A stretch of DNA of 64,000 nt from Gemmatimonadaceae bacterium (GTDB lineage Bacteria > Gemmatimonadota > Gemmatimonadetes > Gemmatimonadales > Gemmatimonadaceae), in assembly GCA_025934775.1 (NCBI GenBank), contig JAICWO010000005.1:1-64000 (forward strand), read 5' to 3'. The notes under the pieces were generated by a model that saw only the letters and a list, made by a program, of their open reading frames with translations, was not told the DNA's origin and did no database searches. Position numbers and translations under genes: made by a program. This document shows positions 25,601 to 37,167 of this stretch, piece after piece. Numbering within the stretch: position 1 is the stretch's first letter; the number at the start of each line of letters is the position of its first letter.

Positions 25601-26872
25601 ATGGGAGAACTCACCACGCTTGCGTCGATGGATCCCGAGCTCGGCGTCCGCGCCAGCCGCCTCGCGCCGATCATCATCGCCACCGACGGCCGGCCGCAAT
25701 CCGATGGGGCGCTCGTCGCCGGCCGTCGCTTCGCCGGCGCACCGGACGCGCTCCGAGTGGTCACCGTCCTCAAAGCGGTCCCGATCATTCCGGACGCGCA
25801 GCTCGTCGTCACCGCGGATGTCGAGGCGGCCCGCCGCGCCGCCGCGCGGCGCGAGGTCATCGAGCAGGCGGCACGCATATGGCAGAGCGGCGTCGACGTC
25901 GAGCTCCTCGACGGCGATCCTGCCGCGGCGATCTCGCGGCTCGCGCACAAGACCGGCGCGACGATGATCGTTTCCGGACTCGGGCGGCACCGGGTCACGG
26001 ATCGCGTGTTTGGCGACGAAACGGCGCTGCGGCTCATTCGCATGGCGGACGTGCCGGTATTCGCCGCCGCGGAGGGAGCGAATCGAGCGCCGCGGCGGAT
26101 CGTAGTCGCCGTCGACTTCAGCGAGACGAGCCTGCGCGCGGCGCGCATGGCGATCGATCTCGCGTCGCCGCGCGCCACGATGTATCTCGCGCACGTCGTG
26201 CCGCGCGACAGCGCGCTCTACGACTGGAACGCGTCGGGCAGCAGCTACAAGCAAGACGCGGGCGACGCGTTGAAGAAAGTGCGCGACCAGCTTCGCGTGC
26301 CCGAGGACATGATTCTCCAGAACGTCCTGCTGCAAGGCGATCCGGCGACCGAGCTGCTCGCGTTCGCGACGAGCGTCAACGCCGATCTGATCGCGACGGG
26401 GAGTCACGGCCACGGCTTCGTCGCCCGGATGCTCATTGGAAGCGTCGCCACGCGCATCGTGCGCTGCTCGACGTGCAGCGTGCTCACCGTGCCGCACGCG
26501 GCGGTGATGACGCGCGTCCGCACGACAGTCGAACCGCCGCACGTGGATTCGCTGCCGACGGAGCAGTGGGCGGCCGCGATCGACGACTTCAGCCGGCGGA
26601 ACGTGGGCCGGCGCGGAACGCTCGAGGTGGACGACGCGGAGATCGGCGCCCAGGCGCAGGAGTTCGACTACCCATTGCTCGGCGCGGCATATGATCCACA
26701 CGACGAGCACGTCGAGATCATGGTCGGCGACGCCGGTTCGTCGGGTCGCCACCTGACGCGCGGAATCGGCCACGTGACCGGCGTCGACATTCTGCGCGAC
26801 GAGCGCGGCCGGGATCTCGCCATTCGCATCGCGCACGGCGGCGGGCAGACGCTGTTGACCTTCACCGCCTGA
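25601..26872 (+). CDS. Tandem universal stress protein fused to a DUF5335-like domain
   Basis: This 423-residue cytoplasmic protein has two UspA domains. The first (about 14-160) has a degenerate nucleotide loop (SGLGRHRVTDRVFGDETA). The second (about 165-300) retains the ATP-binding pattern GSHGHGFVARMLIGSVA. The C-terminal 105 residues (about 318-423, EQWAAAIDDFSRRNVGRRGT to GGGQTLLTFTA) match DUF5335, which is usually encoded as a separate protein. The fusion suggests the DUF works in stress signalling. It lies 3 bases before a metal P-type ATPase, so metal stress is a plausible context. Confidence 0.85.
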   Translation: MGELTTLASMDPELGVRASRLAPIIIATDGRPQSDGALVAGRRFAGAPDALRVVTVLKAVPIIPDAQLVVTADVEAARRAAARREVIEQAARIWQSGVDVELLDGDPAAAISRLAHKTGATMIVSGLGRHRVTDRVFGDETALRLIRMADVPVFAAAEGANRAPRRIVVAVDFSETSLRAARMAIDLASPRATMYLAHVVPRDSALYDWNASGSSYKQDAGDALKKVRDQLRVPEDMILQNVLLQGDPATELLAFATSVNADLIATGSHGHGFVARMLIGSVATRIVRCSTCSVLTVPHAAVMTRVRTTVEPPHVDSLPTEQWAAAIDDFSRRNVGRRGTLEVDDAEIGAQAQEFDYPLLGAAYDPHDEHVEIMVGDAGSSGRHLTRGIGHVTGVDILRDERGRDLAIRIAHGGGQTLLTFTA

Positions 26873-26875
26873 GTC

Positions 26876-28792
26876 GTGAGCGAGTCGCTCGTGTCGCGTC
26901 GATACGCGCTGCTGTACGTCACGCTGGGCTTTCTCGGCGCGGGCGCCGCGGCGTCGATCGTCGACGCGGCGCTCGGACGTCGGGTGTGGCTCGTCGGCAT
27001 GATCGTCGCCGGGGCGCCGCTCGTGTGGCGGACCCTGGCTGGTGTGCTCCGCGGACGATTCGCGACGGACGTCGTCGCGTCGCTCTCGATCATCGGCGCG
27101 GTCGCGCTTGGCCAACCGCTCGCCGGTCTCGTGATCGTGTTGATGCAATCCGGTGGCGAGGCGTTGGAGCGCTACGCGGAAGGCCGCGCGTCGCTCGCCG
27201 TTCGCGAGCTGGAAGCCGCCGCTCCGCGGATCGCGCACGTCGTCCGCGACGATGGAGTCGTCGATACGCCGGCGTCCGAGGTCGCGGTTCACGATACACT
27301 GCTCGTCAGGCCCGGAGACCTGATCCCGTGTGACGGCGTCGTCGTGGCCGGCGAGTCCGAGCTCGACACCTCATCGCTGACCGGCGAGGCGCAGCCAAGA
27401 CCGGCCGCGCCCGGTGTGAACGTGATGAGCGGTATGCTCAATGGGTTCGGCTCATTCCAGATGCGCGTGAGCGCGCTCGCGGCGCGCAGTCAATACGCGC
27501 GCATCGTGGCGCTGGTGCGCGACGCGCAAACGAGCAAGGCGCCGATCCAGCGGCTCGCCGACCGCTACGCCGTCTGGTTCACGCCGATCACGCTCGCTGT
27601 CTGCGCGATCGCGGCGGGAACGAGCGGCGACTGGATGCGCGCCCTCGCCGTGCTCGTCGTCGCCACGCCGTGCCCGCTCATTCTCGCGACGCCCGTCGCG
27701 ATCATCGGCGGCATCAACCGCGCGGCGAAGCGATTCATCATCATCCGCCACGGTGCCGCGCTCGAGCGACTGTCCGCCGTCGACGCGGCGGTGTTCGACA
27801 AGACAGGCACCATCACCGTCGGGAAGCCGCGGCTGCACGCCGTGCGAGTCGCGGCCGGGTTCAGCCGCGCGCAGGTGCTGCGCGCCGCGGCGGCGGTGGA
27901 AGACCATTCGAGTCACTCCCTCGCGCGCGTGGTGGTGGAGGCCGCGAACGCGGAGGGCATCTCCGCGGATGCCGCATTCGAGATCGTTGAATCTCCGGGG
28001 CAGGGAATCAGCGGTGTCGTCGATGGGCACGAGGTCCGCGTCGGCGCGCGGGCGTTCGTCGTGCCCGCGTTCGACGACGATCCCGCGATGGTAGCGGCGC
28101 TGGAGCAGGCCCAACCCACGCTGCGCGCGTACGTCGTGATCGACAGGAAGTTGGCCGCGGTGCTCGAGTACGCGGACGAAGTTCGCCCCGAGCTGCCGCA
28201 CCTCCTGGCGGCGCTGTCGAATGCCGGCGTGCGCCGCGTGGCGCTGCTGTCCGGCGATCACGCACCCGTGGCGCGGGCCCTCGCGTCGCGAGTCGGAATT
28301 CATGAGAGCCACGGCGATCTCCTGCCGATCGACAAGGCGCGCTTCATCGAGCGGCTCCAGGCCGAGGGCTACGTCGTGTCGATGGTCGGCGACGGCATCA
28401 ACGACGCGCCGGCACTCTCCACGGCGGACGTCGGCATCGCGCTCGCCGCGCACGGCGGCGGGGTGACCGCCGAGGCGGCCGACGTCATCATCCTCGTCGA
28501 TTCGCTCGCGCGGGTGGGCGACGCATTGGAGATCGGCCGGCGCACCATGCGCATCGCACGACAGAGCATCTGGGTCGGCCTCGGGTTGAGCGGCGTCGCG
28601 ATGCTCGTCGCCGCATTCGGCGGCACCTCGCCGCTCGTGGGCGCGCTGGTCCAGGAGGCGATCGACGTCGCGGTGATTCTCAACGCGCTGCGCACGGCCG
28701 CCGCGCCGCGCGTCGAGCACGCGGCCGCGCCGTCGCCGACATCACCCCGGGAGATGATCGATGTACAGCGCATTTCGACGCTTCGCGCATAA
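26876..28792 (+). CDS. P1B-type heavy-metal-translocating ATPase
   Basis: This 638-residue protein starts at GTG. It has the full P-type core: actuator loop (SSLTGEA), membrane CPC metal site (ATPCPLILATP), phosphorylation site DKTGTITVG and hinge GDGINDAPAL. A histidine-rich stretch (EDHSSHSLARVV) corresponds to the SEHPLA-type nucleotide motif of this family. Unlike most copper or zinc exporters, it has no N-terminal metal-binding domain or Cys/His-rich tail. The substrate (zinc, cadmium, cobalt, manganese or copper) is not decidable from what is seen. It overlaps the iron permease gene by 32 bases and follows the stress protein by 3 bases. Confidence 0.9.
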   Translation: MSESLVSRRYALLYVTLGFLGAGAAASIVDAALGRRVWLVGMIVAGAPLVWRTLAGVLRGRFATDVVASLSIIGAVALGQPLAGLVIVLMQSGGEALERYAEGRASLAVRELEAAAPRIAHVVRDDGVVDTPASEVAVHDTLLVRPGDLIPCDGVVVAGESELDTSSLTGEAQPRPAAPGVNVMSGMLNGFGSFQMRVSALAARSQYARIVALVRDAQTSKAPIQRLADRYAVWFTPITLAVCAIAAGTSGDWMRALAVLVVATPCPLILATPVAIIGGINRAAKRFIIIRHGAALERLSAVDAAVFDKTGTITVGKPRLHAVRVAAGFSRAQVLRAAAAVEDHSSHSLARVVVEAANAEGISADAAFEIVESPGQGISGVVDGHEVRVGARAFVVPAFDDDPAMVAALEQAQPTLRAYVVIDRKLAAVLEYADEVRPELPHLLAALSNAGVRRVALLSGDHAPVARALASRVGIHESHGDLLPIDKARFIERLQAEGYVVSMVGDGINDAPALSTADVGIALAAHGGGVTAEAADVIILVDSLARVGDALEIGRRTMRIARQSIWVGLGLSGVAMLVAAFGGTSPLVGALVQEAIDVAVILNALRTAAAPRVEHAAAPSPTSPREMIDVQRISTLRA

Positions 28793-29135
28793 TGTCGCGC
28801 TGGCGGTCGGCGCGCCGTGGGCGTTCGGGAGCGCGCTCCTGCTCGTGGTCCTCTGGGCAGTCACAGGGCCGGTGTTCAACTACTCCGATTCCTGGCAGCT
28901 CACGATCAACACCGGCACCACGATCGTCACGTTTCTCATGGTGTTCGTGATCCAGAACACGCAGAATCGCGACTCGCAGGTCGTCCAGCTCAAGCTGGAC
29001 GAATTGATTCGCGCGGTGACGGAAGCGCGCGACGAGCTCGTCGACATGGAAGACCTCTCCGACGAGGAGCTGCGTTTGCTCCAGCGTCAGTTCATCGCGC
29101 TTCGCAAGACCGCCGAGGCCGCGCGCCGGGCGTAA
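28761..29135 (+). CDS. Low-affinity iron permease family protein
   Basis: This 124-residue protein has two transmembrane helices (about 18-38 and 47-66), the family core [27 protein letters not shown] (spanning about 46-72) and a charged C-terminal helical tail. The family is named after yeast Fet4-like proteins, but bacterial members are short and their transport activity is poorly established. The ATG has GGGAG upstream and lies inside the end of the ATPase gene, which implies translational coupling. Its placement supports a metal-homeostasis unit. Confidence 0.8.
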   Translation: MYSAFRRFAHNVALAVGAPWAFGSALLLVVLWAVTGPVFNYSDSWQLTINTGTTIVTFLMVFVIQNTQNRDSQVVQLKLDELIRAVTEARDELVDMEDLSDEELRLLQRQFIALRKTAEAARRA

Positions 29136-29143
29136 GCCCGGCG
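29126..29143. repeat. GC-rich REP-like hairpin at the convergent gene ends
   Basis: GCCGGGC (29126-29132), loop GTAA and GCCCGGC (29137-29143) form a perfect 7-bp hairpin that includes the iron permease stop codon. More GCGCC/GGCGC and CCGGGT/ACGCCGG sequence continues to 29176. It may terminate both converging transcripts or be a repetitive extragenic element; no U-tract follows. Confidence 0.45.
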
Positions 29144-29166
29144 CTACGCAGGCGCCGAGCCGGGTG

Positions 29167-29985
29167 TTACGCCGGCACTTCCGGATCCGGTGCGCGTACG
29201 ACGCCGGCCGTCGGACTGCTCGGACTCGCGTGGGCACGCACCGCCATGCGGCCGGCGAGGTATGCGGCACGCCCCGCCTCGACGGCCTTTCGGAATGCGT
29301 CCGCCATTCGCACCGGATCGCGCGCTTCGGCGAGCGCGGTGTTCACGAGCACCGCGTCCGCGCCCATCTCCAGGCAGGCGGCCGCTTCGCTCGGCACGCC
29401 GAGCCCCGCGTCGACCACGACGGGCACCGCGGCCTCCTCGATGATGATCTCGATGCTCGCCCGCGTGAGGATGCCGCGCCCCGATCCGATCGGCGACGCG
29501 AGCGGCATCACCGTCGCGCACCCCGCCTCGCCCAGGCGCCGCGCGAGCACGGGGTCCGCGGGGATGTACGGCAGCACGGTGAATCCTTCGCCGACGAGCA
29601 CCTCCGCGGCGCGGAGCGTTTCGGTCGAATCGGGCAGCAGATACTTCGCGTCGGGAATCACCTCGAGCTTCACCCAGCTCGACTCCGTCATGGCGCGCGC
29701 GAGCTTGGCGACGCGCACCGATTCCTCCGCGGTCCGGCAGCCGGCGGTGTTCGGGAGCAGGTGATAGCTCGCCAGATCGATCGCCTCGAGGATGCCCGTG
29801 TGCCCCGGCGCGCCGATCTCCACCCGGCGAATGCTCACCGTCACGATCTGCGCGCCGCTCGCGGCGAGCGACTCGCGCATGACGCCGAAGTCCTTGTATT
29901 TCCCCGTGCCCACCATCAGCCGCGAGCGAAACCGCGCGCCGCCGATGATGAGATAATCATTCAAGTTCGTGGATGGTTCGTACAT
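29167..29985 (-). CDS. thiG: Thiazole synthase ThiG
   Basis: This 272-residue TIM-barrel enzyme condenses 1-deoxyxylulose 5-phosphate, dehydroglycine and ThiS-thiocarboxylate into the thiazole moiety of thiamine. Family stretches include [13 protein letters not shown], the catalytic Lys region [34 protein letters not shown] and [12 protein letters not shown]. It lies 1 base after thiS. No ThiO/ThiH or ThiF gene is in the window, so dehydroglycine formation and ThiS activation must be encoded elsewhere. Confidence 0.95.
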   Translation of the reverse strand: MYEPSTNLNDYLIIGGARFRSRLMVGTGKYKDFGVMRESLAASGAQIVTVSIRRVEIGAPGHTGILEAIDLASYHLLPNTAGCRTAEESVRVAKLARAMTESSWVKLEVIPDAKYLLPDSTETLRAAEVLVGEGFTVLPYIPADPVLARRLGEAGCATVMPLASPIGSGRGILTRASIEIIIEEAAVPVVVDAGLGVPSEAAACLEMGADAVLVNTALAEARDPVRMADAFRKAVEAGRAAYLAGRMAVRAHASPSSPTAGVVRAPDPEVPA

Positions 29986-29986
29986 C

Positions 29987-30181
29987 TCAGCCTCCCTGCA
30001 TCATGGTGACGATCTCGATCACGTCGTTCGGAGCGACCGGCACGTCGGGCACCTGGCCGCGGCGATACACCTCGTCGCCGTGCATGACCGCGACGGCGCG
30101 ATGATCGATCGCGAGCTCGTTCAACAACTGGTACAACGTGAGCCCGTCGCGGTACTGGATCGTGCGGCCGTTCACGTACAT
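29987..30181 (-). CDS. thiS: Sulfur carrier protein ThiS
   Basis: This 64-residue ubiquitin-like protein ends in the required Gly-Gly (VTMMQGG), where the thiocarboxylate is formed. Typical features are an N-terminal YVNGRTIQY strand and a central [12 protein letters not shown]. The ATG at 30181 lies inside the end of thiE, a 10-base overlap. It delivers sulfur to ThiG, encoded 1 base downstream. The open frame extends upstream in thiE sequence but does not look like protein there. Confidence 0.93.
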   Translation of the reverse strand: MYVNGRTIQYRDGLTLYQLLNELAIDHRAVAVMHGDEVYRRGQVPDVPVAPNDVIEIVTMMQGG

Positions 30182-30821
30182 GCGGCCTCCGCCGAGCGCT
30201 CGGCGACGCCGTCGAGCGCCGCCGCGAATCGGGCCGCCGCTTCCGCGGGGTCGGCGGCGTCCTGAATGGCGCGCACGACGGCGACGCGCGCGGCGCCGGC
30301 CTCGATCACGTCCTGAACGTTCTCCGGCGTGATGCCGCCGATCGCGAACCACGGCATCGGCGGCCGGCGGCCCGCGACGTCGCGCACGTACGACAGCCCC
30401 GCCGCCTTCCGTCCCGGCTTGGTCGGCGTCTCCCACACCGGGCCGACGGCGAAGTAGCTCGCGCGTTCGGCGATCGCGCGCTCAGCGTCCGCGGGCGCGT
30501 GACTCGAGCGGCCGATCAGTGCATCGCCGAGAATGCGCCGGGCGAATTCGACCGGCAGATCGTTCTGTCCGAGGTGGACGCCGTCCGCGCCCACGGCGAG
30601 CGCGACATCCGGCCGGTCGTTGATGATGAACGGCACGCCCGCCGCGCGGGCGAGCGTCGACACGCGCTCGGCGAGCCGGATGAAGGGCAGCGCCTCGAGC
30701 GCCTTGGCGCGCAGCTGCAGCACGTCCACGCCGCCGTCGAGCGCGGCGCCGACCCGCGCGAGCAGCTCGTCGTCGCTCCAGTGCGGCCGCGGCGCCGCCA
30801 CGAGGTAGAGTCGGCCGATGT

Positions 30822-30825
<4 letters not shown>
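30172..30825 (-). CDS. thiE: Thiamine-phosphate synthase ThiE
   Basis: This 217-residue TIM-barrel enzyme joins the pyrimidine and thiazole phosphates to make thiamine phosphate. Recognisable stretches are [51 protein letters not shown] and [12 protein letters not shown]. The C-terminus has about 10 extra residues overlapping thiS. Its start overlaps the thiD stop by 4 bases. Confidence 0.95.
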
Positions 30826-33446
<2,621 letters not shown>

Positions 33447-33636
33447 GCTCGAGCCAAGTTACTCAAAGCCGCGCGCCTCGGCAACGAAACGCCGGCGATT
33501 CCGCCGCGCCGCGGCCGAGCACGCTCGCCGGGGCGTGTACCGAATGCGCAGCCGCGGAGCGGACACGCCGAGGCACGGCGGGTGCACTGTCGCGGAGCGA
33601 CACGGCCATACACTCACGCCATCGACCGCCGACTTC

Positions 33637-34476
33637 ATGCCTTCGCTCGACGCTCCCTCTGACGCGCCCGTGCGCGTTCCGGAGATCACGATCTACTTCT
33701 GGATCGTCAAGATCCTCACCACCGGCGCCGGCGAGGCGATCTCCGATTCGCTCGCCCACATCAATCACGCGTTGGCCGCGGGCGTCGGCGGCGTGGGACT
33801 CATCATCGCGCTCGTGATCCAATTCCGGATCCGGCGCTATCTCGCGTGGACGTACTGGTTCGCCGTGTTGATGGTCGCGATCTTCGGCACGATGGCCGCC
33901 GACGTCGTCCACGACGGGCTGCACATCGGGTATCTCACATCGACGAGCGTCTTCGCCGTGGCGCTGCTCGTGATTTTCGTGTGGTGGCACCGCGGCGAGC
34001 ACACGCTCTCGATCCACAGCATCACGACGCGGCGGCGCGAGGTGTTCTACTGGGCGACGGTGATCGCCACGTTCGCGCTCGGCACGGCGGCCGGCGACAT
34101 GACCGCGGATACGTTCGGCTGGGGCTACCTGCGGTCCGGGATCGTGTTCGCCGTGATCATCGCGCTCGTCGGCATCGTGTATTATCTCGTCGCGCGCAAC
34201 ACGCCGCGCGAGCGGCGCTACGACGCCACGTCGACCGTGGCCGCGTTCTGGTTCGCCTACATCCTCACGCGGCCGCTTGGCGCGTCATTCGCCGACTGGT
34301 TCGGCAAGCCGCACGAGAAGACGGGCCTCGGCTACGGCGACGGCACCGTCGGTCTGGTGATGCTGGCGGCGATCGTGATCGTCGTCGCGTTCCTCGCGGT
34401 CACCAAGGTCGACGTCCCGGACGAGAACGGGCGCCTGCCGGAGCAGGCGCTGATGGCCGAGCGTGCGCCGCTATGA
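33637..34476 (+). CDS. COG4705-like multispanning membrane protein
   Basis: This 279-residue protein has about seven to eight transmembrane helices. It contains three near-repeats of a K/F-T-x-GEAxSD type motif: ILTTGAGEAISD (about 26-37), GTMAADVVHD (about 86) and ALGTAAGDMTAD (about 150), plus ILTRPLGASFADW near the end. This repeated acidic pattern is typical of the uncharacterised COG4705 membrane family. Function is unknown; the regularly spaced Asp and Glu residues within helices suggest cation handling. It is divergent from thiC and its 3' end overlaps the rpsU stop by 6 bases. Confidence 0.75.
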   Translation: MPSLDAPSDAPVRVPEITIYFWIVKILTTGAGEAISDSLAHINHALAAGVGGVGLIIALVIQFRIRRYLAWTYWFAVLMVAIFGTMAADVVHDGLHIGYLTSTSVFAVALLVIFVWWHRGEHTLSIHSITTRRREVFYWATVIATFALGTAAGDMTADTFGWGYLRSGIVFAVIIALVGIVYYLVARNTPRERRYDATSTVAAFWFAYILTRPLGASFADWFGKPHEKTGLGYGDGTVGLVMLAAIVIVVAFLAVTKVDVPDENGRLPEQALMAERAPL

Positions 34477-34677
34477 GCGCGCCGGACGCTTGCCGCGCTC
34501 GGCTTTGTTGCGCGCGCGGCGCGCGGCCTTCGACTTGAGCTGGCGGGCCTCGCTCGGCTTGACGTAGTGCCGGCGGCGGCGGAGCTCGCGAAGGATGCCG
34601 GACTTCTGCACCTGGCGCTTGAACGCCTTGAGCGCCCATTCGATGCGGTCGGTTTCGTCGAGTCGAATTTCAGTCAT
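34471..34677 (-). CDS. rpsU: Small ribosomal subunit protein bS21
   Basis: This 68-residue, very basic protein matches bS21: LDETDRIEWALKAFKRQVQKSG, then RRRRHYVKPSEARQLKSK and an Arg/Lys-rich tail. bS21 sits near the 30S platform and anti-Shine-Dalgarno region and assists initiation. It starts 17 bases after the desaturase gene with AGGA upstream, so it is the third gene of the cspA operon, although the AT-rich gap could hold its own promoter. Confidence 0.93.
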   Translation of the reverse strand: MTEIRLDETDRIEWALKAFKRQVQKSGILRELRRRRHYVKPSEARQLKSKAARRARNKAERGKRPARS

Positions 34678-34694
34678 CTATCTATATCCTGTAA

Positions 34695-35711
34695 TTATCG
34701 ATTAATAATATCGCGAAACGCCACGAGCCGGTGGCGGTCTTCGTCCCAGAGCGCGAGCCGCAGCGCGGCCATGCCGGAGCGCGGCGTGACCACCGGCGAT
34801 CGCGCGAAGATGGGGCTCGCGTCGTGGCAGGATTGCAGCCGGTAGTTGGGAATGCGCGGCGCCACGTGGTGCACGTGGTGCAGCCCGATGCTGCCCGTGA
34901 ACCACTGCAGCACGGCGGGCAGCCGGAGATGCGAGCTGCCGCGCAGCGCCGCGTCGACGTAATCCCACTCGTCGTGGGGCGCCCAGTACGCGTCCTCGAA
35001 CTGGTGCTGCACGTAGAACAACCACACGCCCGCCATCGCCGCGAGATAGTAGGGGAGCACGTAGGCGAAGAGCACCGACATCCACCCCACCGCCATGATG
35101 GCGATCGACAGCAGGACGACGATCGCGCCGTTGGTCCACCACACGCTCGCCACCTGCTTGCTGCCGGTCGCTTGGCCTTTCCCGCGCAGCCGTTGGCCGA
35201 GCATCAAGTGCACGGGGCCGCCAAGGAGGAGCGCGGCGGGATGGCGAATGATCCGGTAGCCCAGACGGGCGCGCGGCGACTTGGCGAGATACTCGCGCAC
35301 GGTCAGCGTGGGCACGTCGCCGTGGCCGCGGCGGTCGAGATCTCCCGACGACGCGTGGTGCAGCGCGTGATCGCGGCGCCATTGCGCGAACGGCGTCAAC
35401 GTGAGCACGCCGGTGATGAATCCCACCGCGTCATTCAGCGCACGCGAGGCGAAGAACGAGCCGTGCGCGCAGTCGTGCATGAGAATGAACGTGCGCACGA
35501 GCAGTCCGGCGGTCGGCAGCGCGAGGAGCGCCGCCACGAGCATCGACCAACGCAGCGTCAGATGAATCGCCGTGACGGACAGCAGCAGCAGGCCGAGCGT
35601 CGTGACGAGTTGAAATGACGCGCGCCGCGCGTCCGGGCCGGTGAACGGCTCGACCGCGCGGCGCCAGCTCACTCCCGCCGTGGATGCGGCGGGAGCGGCC
35701 GATTCGCTCAA
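34695..35711 (-). CDS. Membrane fatty-acid desaturase
   Basis: This 338-residue protein starts at TTG, overlapping the cspA stop by 4 bases (TTGA). It has four or more transmembrane helices and the three His boxes of membrane di-iron desaturases: HDCAH (79-83), HALHH (115-119) and HHVHH (278-282). It also contains QHQFED (235-240), as in acyl-lipid delta-12/omega-type enzymes. It should introduce double bonds into acyl chains and raise membrane fluidity, a classic response to cold. Coupling to cspA and the shared leader support cold regulation. Confidence 0.92.
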   Translation of the reverse strand: MSESAAPAASTAGVSWRRAVEPFTGPDARRASFQLVTTLGLLLLSVTAIHLTLRWSMLVAALLALPTAGLLVRTFILMHDCAHGSFFASRALNDAVGFITGVLTLTPFAQWRRDHALHHASSGDLDRRGHGDVPTLTVREYLAKSPRARLGYRIIRHPAALLLGGPVHLMLGQRLRGKGQATGSKQVASVWWTNGAIVVLLSIAIMAVGWMSVLFAYVLPYYLAAMAGVWLFYVQHQFEDAYWAPHDEWDYVDAALRGSSHLRLPAVLQWFTGSIGLHHVHHVAPRIPNYRLQSCHDASPIFARSPVVTPRSGMAALRLALWDEDRHRLVAFRDIINR

Positions 35712-35920
35712 CGACCCAACTTGGTCACGTTCTCAGCGGCGGGGCCCTTCTGCCCCTGCACGATGTCGAACTCGACGCGCTCACCCTCGGTCAGCGACTT
35801 GTAGCCATTGCCCTGAATGGCGGAATGATGGACGAAACAATCCTTCTGTCCGTTCTCGGGCGTGATGAAGCCAAAGCCCTTCGAGTCGTTGAACCACTTC
35901 ACGGTGCCTGTCGTACGCAT
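35708..35920 (-). CDS. cspA: Cold shock protein, CspA family
   Basis: This 70-residue complete cold-shock domain contains RNP1-like [12 protein letters not shown]2-like DCFVHHSAI and the start [10 protein letters not shown]. Csp proteins bind single-stranded RNA and melt hairpins, and E. coli CspA homologues act as transcription antiterminators. The ATG at 35920 has GGGGTAGGA upstream. The 146-base leader contains the 77-nt attenuator element. It overlaps the desaturase gene by 4 bases, forming the operon cspA-desaturase-rpsU. Confidence 0.96.
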   Translation of the reverse strand: MRTTGTVKWFNDSKGFGFITPENGQKDCFVHHSAIQGNGYKSLTEGERVEFDIVQGQKGPAAENVTKLGR

Positions 35921-35987
35921 TGTCCTACCCCATGGTGTGATGTGCTGTGTTGCGAGTGTGCAACGTGCGGTACCGCCCGAGCGAAAC

Positions 35988-36066
35988 AAAAAAAGGGCCT
36001 GCTCGCAATTCGGCAGGCCCCAAGAACGTTCGGAACATGTCCACGCGCTCAACGCGTGTGTCGCTC
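35988..36066 (-). ncRNA. Conserved leader RNA with attenuator terminator (cspA copy)
   Basis: On the minus strand the element starts GAGCGACACACGCG at 36066. Hairpin 1 (36058-36042) has arms CACGCGT and GCGCGTG, the last pair being U-G, around loop TGA. GTTCCGA follows, then a 6-base segment that differs from the infA copy. The identical 34-base block from 36023 contains the terminator stem GGGCCTGC/GCAGGCCC (36020-35995), followed by seven T (35994-35988). The cspA start lies 67 bases downstream. Two weak hairpins (GCGGTACCGC; GTTGC/GCAAC) lie between. The position within a 146-base 5' leader parallels the regulatory 5' UTR of E. coli cspA, but the sequence is unrelated to it as far as I can see. 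Confidence 0.75.
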
Positions 36067-36072
36067 GATCCC

Positions 36073-36101
36073 AACCTAGCGCGTTGAGCCCCGTTTTGCA
36101 A
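36073..36101 (-). promoter_or_regulatory. Promoter of the cspA leader
   Basis: On the minus strand, -35 TTGCAA (36101-36096), a 17-base spacer and -10 TAGGTT (36078-36073) lie 6 bases before the conserved leader. Geometry and sequence parallel the infA promoter at 22424-22452. Confidence 0.6.
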
Positions 36102-36118
36102 CTCGGCGGCCGCGGCCT

Positions 36119-36616
36119 TTACACCTCGGGTGCGATGGCCCCGCACGGGAACCACTCCGCCGTGAGCTCCCGGGTCGAGAGGGGCTGATCCGTACGATCG
36201 ATGGCGCACCAGCGCCAATCGACCGGCGAGGCCGCCGCGGCGACGTACGTGCGCTCATGGGTCGGCGTGCCGGACTTGAGCGCCGCGACCCCCCGGGTCC
36301 CCGTCGCGACGTTGGCCCACGCGATCACCAGCAGGCACCCGTCGGCCACCGTCGGCAGCCGTCCGCCGACCCAGGAAAAGCTGACCGCCGCGTCGTCGAC
36401 TCGTACCACGACGCGATGGGGAAGCACGATCAGCTCGAACGTGCCGTCCGGCCGCGCGAGCCGGGCGCCGTCGATCAGCGGCGTCAGCTCCGTGGCGATC
36501 GCCTCGAGCTCGTGCTTGAGGGCGGAGTGCGCGCGCGGCTGCAGCAGGAACGTGGTGGGCGGCTCGTGCCAGTGGGTGCGCGCGGCGTCGTCGGTGCGCT
36601 GCGGTTCGGCGGTCAT
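36119..36616 (-). CDS. Uncharacterised protein coupled to a receiver protein
   Basis: This 165-residue soluble protein has no recognised domain. It has an N-terminal segment rich in His and Pro, a helix (LKHELEAIATELTPLIDG) and a beta-rich remainder with many tryptophans (FSWVGGRL, VIAWANV, VDWRWCAID). Its start overlaps the stop of the upstream receiver gene by 4 bases, so it is likely the functional partner or output of that protein. No membrane segment or signal is seen. Confidence 0.6.
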   Translation of the reverse strand: MTAEPQRTDDAARTHWHEPPTTFLLQPRAHSALKHELEAIATELTPLIDGARLARPDGTFELIVLPHRVVVRVDDAAVSFSWVGGRLPTVADGCLLVIAWANVATGTRGVAALKSGTPTHERTYVAAAASPVDWRWCAIDRTDQPLSTRELTAEWFPCGAIAPEV

Positions 36617-37038
36617 TGGGTGGCCTCCGCGCCCGCGGCGCGCAGTTCGGCGCGGCTGTGCTGGCGGCTCGTCGCCAGGCGCGCGGAGATCTGCAGCATG
36701 GTGCCGAGCCGCACCGGTTTGACGAGCCACGCATCGGCGCCGGCGCCGAGCGCCCACTCGCGGTCGTCCGCGCCGCCGTGAGTCGACACGGCGAGAATCT
36801 TGACGCGCCGCAGGCCTTGCTCGCGCCGCGTCGCCCGCACGAGGCACCGCTCGCCGCCCGTCGGCAGATAGAGTTCTGTAATGAGCAAATTCACTTCGGC
36901 GTGCAGCGCGATGCGGAGCGCGGCGGCGCCCTCGGCGCTCTCGAGGACCTGAAACCCCATGGCGGCCAGACCCGCGCGCCACGTCTCGCGAAGCCCGCTG
37001 TCCGGCTCCGCGAGGAGAATCGTTCGCTGTTGTTGCAC
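36613..37038 (-). CDS. Single-domain receiver protein with Glu at the phosphorylation site
   Basis: This 141-residue protein has the CheY-like fold: TILLAEPDSGL at the start, LLITELYLP at the third strand and AWLVKPVRL near the end. The phospho-acceptor Asp is replaced by Glu (E55), and the acidic pair is reduced to E11-x-D13. The conserved Lys of KPV is retained. Glu at this site can mimic constant phosphorylation, so this may be a permanently active or phosphorylation-independent receiver. It overlaps the following 165-residue gene by 4 bases. Confidence 0.8.
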   Translation of the reverse strand: MQQQRTILLAEPDSGLRETWRAGLAAMGFQVLESAEGAAALRIALHAEVNLLITELYLPTGGERCLVRATRREQGLRRVKILAVSTHGGADDREWALGAGADAWLVKPVRLGTMLQISARLATSRQHSRAELRAAGAEATQ

Positions 37039-37167
37039 GGCGTCCTCGATCAGAAAGAACGCTGGATCGGATCGACTCTCGAGAGCCAGACTGGCCGTGC
37101 TTCGCTGCGTGAGCGCCAGGCGACTGGGGAAAGGAGCGGTACGAGCCGCTCGCCAGCAACGACTAAT

